Source of the DNA: CAYGTK01 sp964352775
GTDB lineage: Bacteria > Bacteroidota > Bacteroidia > Chitinophagales > CAIOSU01
Assembly: GCA_964352775.1 (NCBI GenBank)
Contig: CAYGTK010000016.1
Location: 1-31,840, forward strand
Direction: 5' to 3'
Length of the DNA: 31,840 nucleotides
In this document: one piece after another, positions 30,801 through 31,840 of the stretch
Layout of the letters: each line of letters begins with the position of its first letter
Position numbering within the stretch: the first letter of the stretch is position 1
Program-made: the position numbers and the translations under genes
Notes under the pieces: model-generated
Told to the model about the DNA's origin: nothing
Seen by the model: the letters and a program-made list of their open reading frames with translations, nothing else
The model's database searches: none

Positions 30801-31840
30801 TTGCCTCTGTTAATGTAACGGGTGGTATTCCACCTTATACTTACTTATGGAGCACTGGTGGTACTTCAGCTACTATTTCAGGGTTAGAAGCGGGTTGTTA
30901 TATGGTTACGGTAACCGATATTGCTGGATGTGTTGATACGCATACATGCTTAGTTAGTCAGCCTTCAGTTTGTGATGGATTCCGTACACAAACCCAAGGT
31001 GGATGGGGTTCAAAACCAAATGGTGGAAATCCTGGTGTGTATGTACATGCCAATTTCAGTTCTGCATTTCCAGCAGGTCTACAGGTAGGATGTAACAAGA
31101 CGCTTACACTAACTTCTGCTCAGGCAGTAACTGATTTCTTGCCAAGTGGAAGTACACCACGGGCTTTGACCAGTGATCTTACCAACCCTGGTAATAGTTA
31201 TAAAAATGTACTTGCAGGCCAGGTTGTAGCATTAAAACTTAGCGTAGGTTTTGATGAATACGATGCTTCTTTTGGGGCTAATACTACCTTACTTAAGAAC
31301 TTAGTAGTAGTAAGCGGACCATTTGCCACTTGGAGAGTAGAAGAAGTATTAGCTGAAGCTGAAAAGGTTTTAGGTGGATGCTCTTCTTCATTTACCGCTT
31401 CTCAATTGAATGATGCAGTATCAAACATCAATGAGAACTATGTTGATGGATTCAATACTGGAAACTATCTTGATTGTGCCTTAGAGTTAATACTATCAGG
31501 TACAGATGTAGATTGCTATGGCGAAAGCACAGGAGCAATAAGTTTAACGGTAACAGGTGGCGAAGCTCCATACACTTATGCTTGGAGCAACGGCAGTACT
31601 TCACAGAATCTAATTAACCTACCAGCTGGTATCTACACGGTATCGGTAACAGATGATAACGGCTTGGTTACAATAGCAAGCGATACTATTGAGCAGAATG
31701 TTGATATTACTTCTTCAACTGTAACCACAGATCTACTTTGTAGAAACGAATGTATTGGTGAGATCGATCTTTCTGTTAGTGGGGGAGTGGCGCCATATAC
31801 TTTTTTTTTTTATTGTTATGGATACAACCTAGATCTAAAC
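27848..31840 (+). CDS. Giant secreted FG-GAP / ASPIC-UnbV / SprB protein, 3' end missing
   Basis: 1331 residues are visible and no stop is reached. The start is ATG 27848; ATG 27869 (MRSFKTLVVSTVLLFS) is an alternative, with cleavage near VFAQ. Residues about 55-440 hold at least seven FG-GAP/VCBS calcium loops such as DLNNDGNLD, DYDNDGDLD and DIDNDGDID. About 480-545 is an ASPIC/UnbV domain (REVNGGNGHGTQDPSLVHFG). About 570-640 is an Ig-like segment (SYVWSTGETTPTISV). About 650-830 is a domain with KTWTEWQAAGGDW and LQIGNGANDQTNDFG. From about 835 come four SprB repeats (GGKAPYTYLWSNGATTQDL and variants) and the start of a fifth at the window end. Between the third and fourth lies a 165-residue block beginning TQTQGGWG (about 1045). 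Likely surface adhesin or gliding-type protein exported by type IX secretion; the C-terminal sorting domain would lie beyond the window. Confidence 0.9.
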   Translation, partial: MTTNQKHMRSFKTLVVSTVLLFSLFTNSVFAQQAFTNVAGSKGIALGGDKDGGFTFSDLNNDGNLDLIVNTDESGGSYRTQMYFNQGPPNYGFTNVTDSHADGLDNSVSTGCSEMERCAVAGDLNHDGYPDFVRNSSCRVEVWLNNGPGGSPAFSFGGANQEADFALWTSSTGDRNPSNGIPNGMNTEGIGFFDYDNDGDLDVFIENHNYGIDIYQNQIIPSGSFALTHVTPGSTGSTLGLPQRATDGDYGSVTDINDDGYIDAIARKRSENDFFLNDGDGTFTPVTSGATAFDEEACNSNKGAVSLYDFDNDGDYDLFWTDNSENQIWLQSGVGTGVFVETHEPATSSGTTLPTPGNCSGYTTGIDGVASGDIDNDGDIDIFLGNGSGTSFLFINNTTPGGPLTFAKQNMGINANGNVEGSVFVDYDNDGDLDLYLNLDNKSNQLWENNLNAQTNGEHHLFVEVIENIQGTIADRHAIGANVILKDCDGTVLSGVREVNGGNGHGTQDPSLVHFGLPLGDDYDYVVEVHYPYLNGSRKIVQAFVNPSELTGDQHLFRVTPQSNLTVLEPTIETNTSSNKLCAGVGSLVLSTNNGDSYVWSTGETTPTISVSNTGTYAVTVTYNSGCSAASAPFQVISGTPPSLSIVGTNVTCANDTIEVCDVTNATSRHGLWLESYGDGTDPSRYNNMTNGKLYKFPNGSLKLVGTFENENDANRKWTLTSWFNDEKTWTEWQAAGGDWKGLSGAAYQNWEYWDLDNNRDNILVGGGYYAGDTLRFQLRIAHPEYRLQIGNGANDQTNDFGGSTWISYSGAFSGSGDINFDLSCRDSLLTTGCNGTADLTVSEGDAPYLYNWSTGSVSEDLFALCAGTYTVTVTDNSGCQSTKSVTVNHPTAINISANASNSSCDNGSGSIDVSISGGKAPYTYLWSNGATTQDLNNIGFGNYGLTVTDADNCKETNAWSIDTLSLDIVCSSTDISIQGGSDGVASVNVTGGIPPYTYLWSTGGTSATISGLEAGCYMVTVTDIAGCVDTHTCLVSQPSVCDGFRTQTQGGWGSKPNGGNPGVYVHANFSSAFPAGLQVGCNKTLTLTSAQAVTDFLPSGSTPRALTSDLTNPGNSYKNVLAGQVVALKLSVGFDEYDASFGANTTLLKNLVVVSGPFATWRVEEVLAEAEKVLGGCSSSFTASQLNDAVSNINENYVDGFNTGNYLDCALELILSGTDVDCYGESTGAISLTVTGGEAPYTYAWSNGSTSQNLINLPAGIYTVSVTDDNGLVTIASDTIEQNVDITSSTVTTDLLCRNECIGEIDLSVSGGVAPYTFFFYCYGYNLDLN

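Overview
The window looks like chromosome from a member of the Bacteroidota, most likely a marine or aquatic Flavobacteriia-type lineage (phylum confident, family not). The evidence is: type IX secretion (T9SS) C-terminal sorting domains, SprB repeats, DUF5011 and Peptidase_S74 surface proteins, an ATP-type PckA, and several promoters of the Bacteroidota form TTG-N19-21-TAnnTTTG. The first base falls at the edge of a palindromic repeat, and the last bases are a poly-T run inside an open gene, so this is probably a whole contig. A 10-N scaffold gap lies inside tRNA-Gly.

Layout. 1-3330 is an accessory zone: three unrelated minus-strand genes of unknown function, each with a hairpin-rich repeat lying 0-12 nt after its stop codon. 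3333-6887 is a core block: a SpoU/TrmH-type RNA methyltransferase divergent from mutS, then tRNA-Gly(GCC) and tRNA-Leu(TAA) behind a good promoter. 6900-7776 is another repeat-rich zone around a small membrane protein gene. 7777-8874 encodes a lipoprotein formylglycine-generating enzyme that keeps both catalytic cysteines. 8967-14093 (minus) encodes surface proteins: a DUF5011/T9SS protein, a 1188-residue repeat fibre with a self-cleaving S74 chaperone, and a short T9SS protein. 14198-16154 holds a histidine phosphatase and two exported or membrane proteins of unknown function.

16246-18002 is a zinc-type operon in which a CDF exporter gene overlaps a ZIP transporter gene by 4 nt. 18003-18460 is repeat-rich and gene-free. 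18461-21672 (plus) runs asparaginase domain, transglutaminase-like protein, a small membrane gene bracketed by a 39-bp duplication, a compact Crp/Fnr regulator, an FMN reductase and a four-helix membrane protein. 21694-23232 encodes an exported protein and a metzincin-like lipoprotein. 23315-25530 is dprA followed at once by a lipoprotein alkaline phosphatase. pckA follows from its own consensus promoter. From 27848 to the end runs a very large secreted protein with FG-GAP repeats, an ASPIC/UnbV domain and SprB repeats; its 3' end is not in the window.

The most unusual material is not a protein family. It is the family of covarying hairpins that bracket single genes in the first 7.7 kb, and the 39-bp duplication at 19601/19994 that brackets a small gene and repeats the 3' end of its neighbour. 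Both suggest single-gene insertion by an unidentified mechanism.
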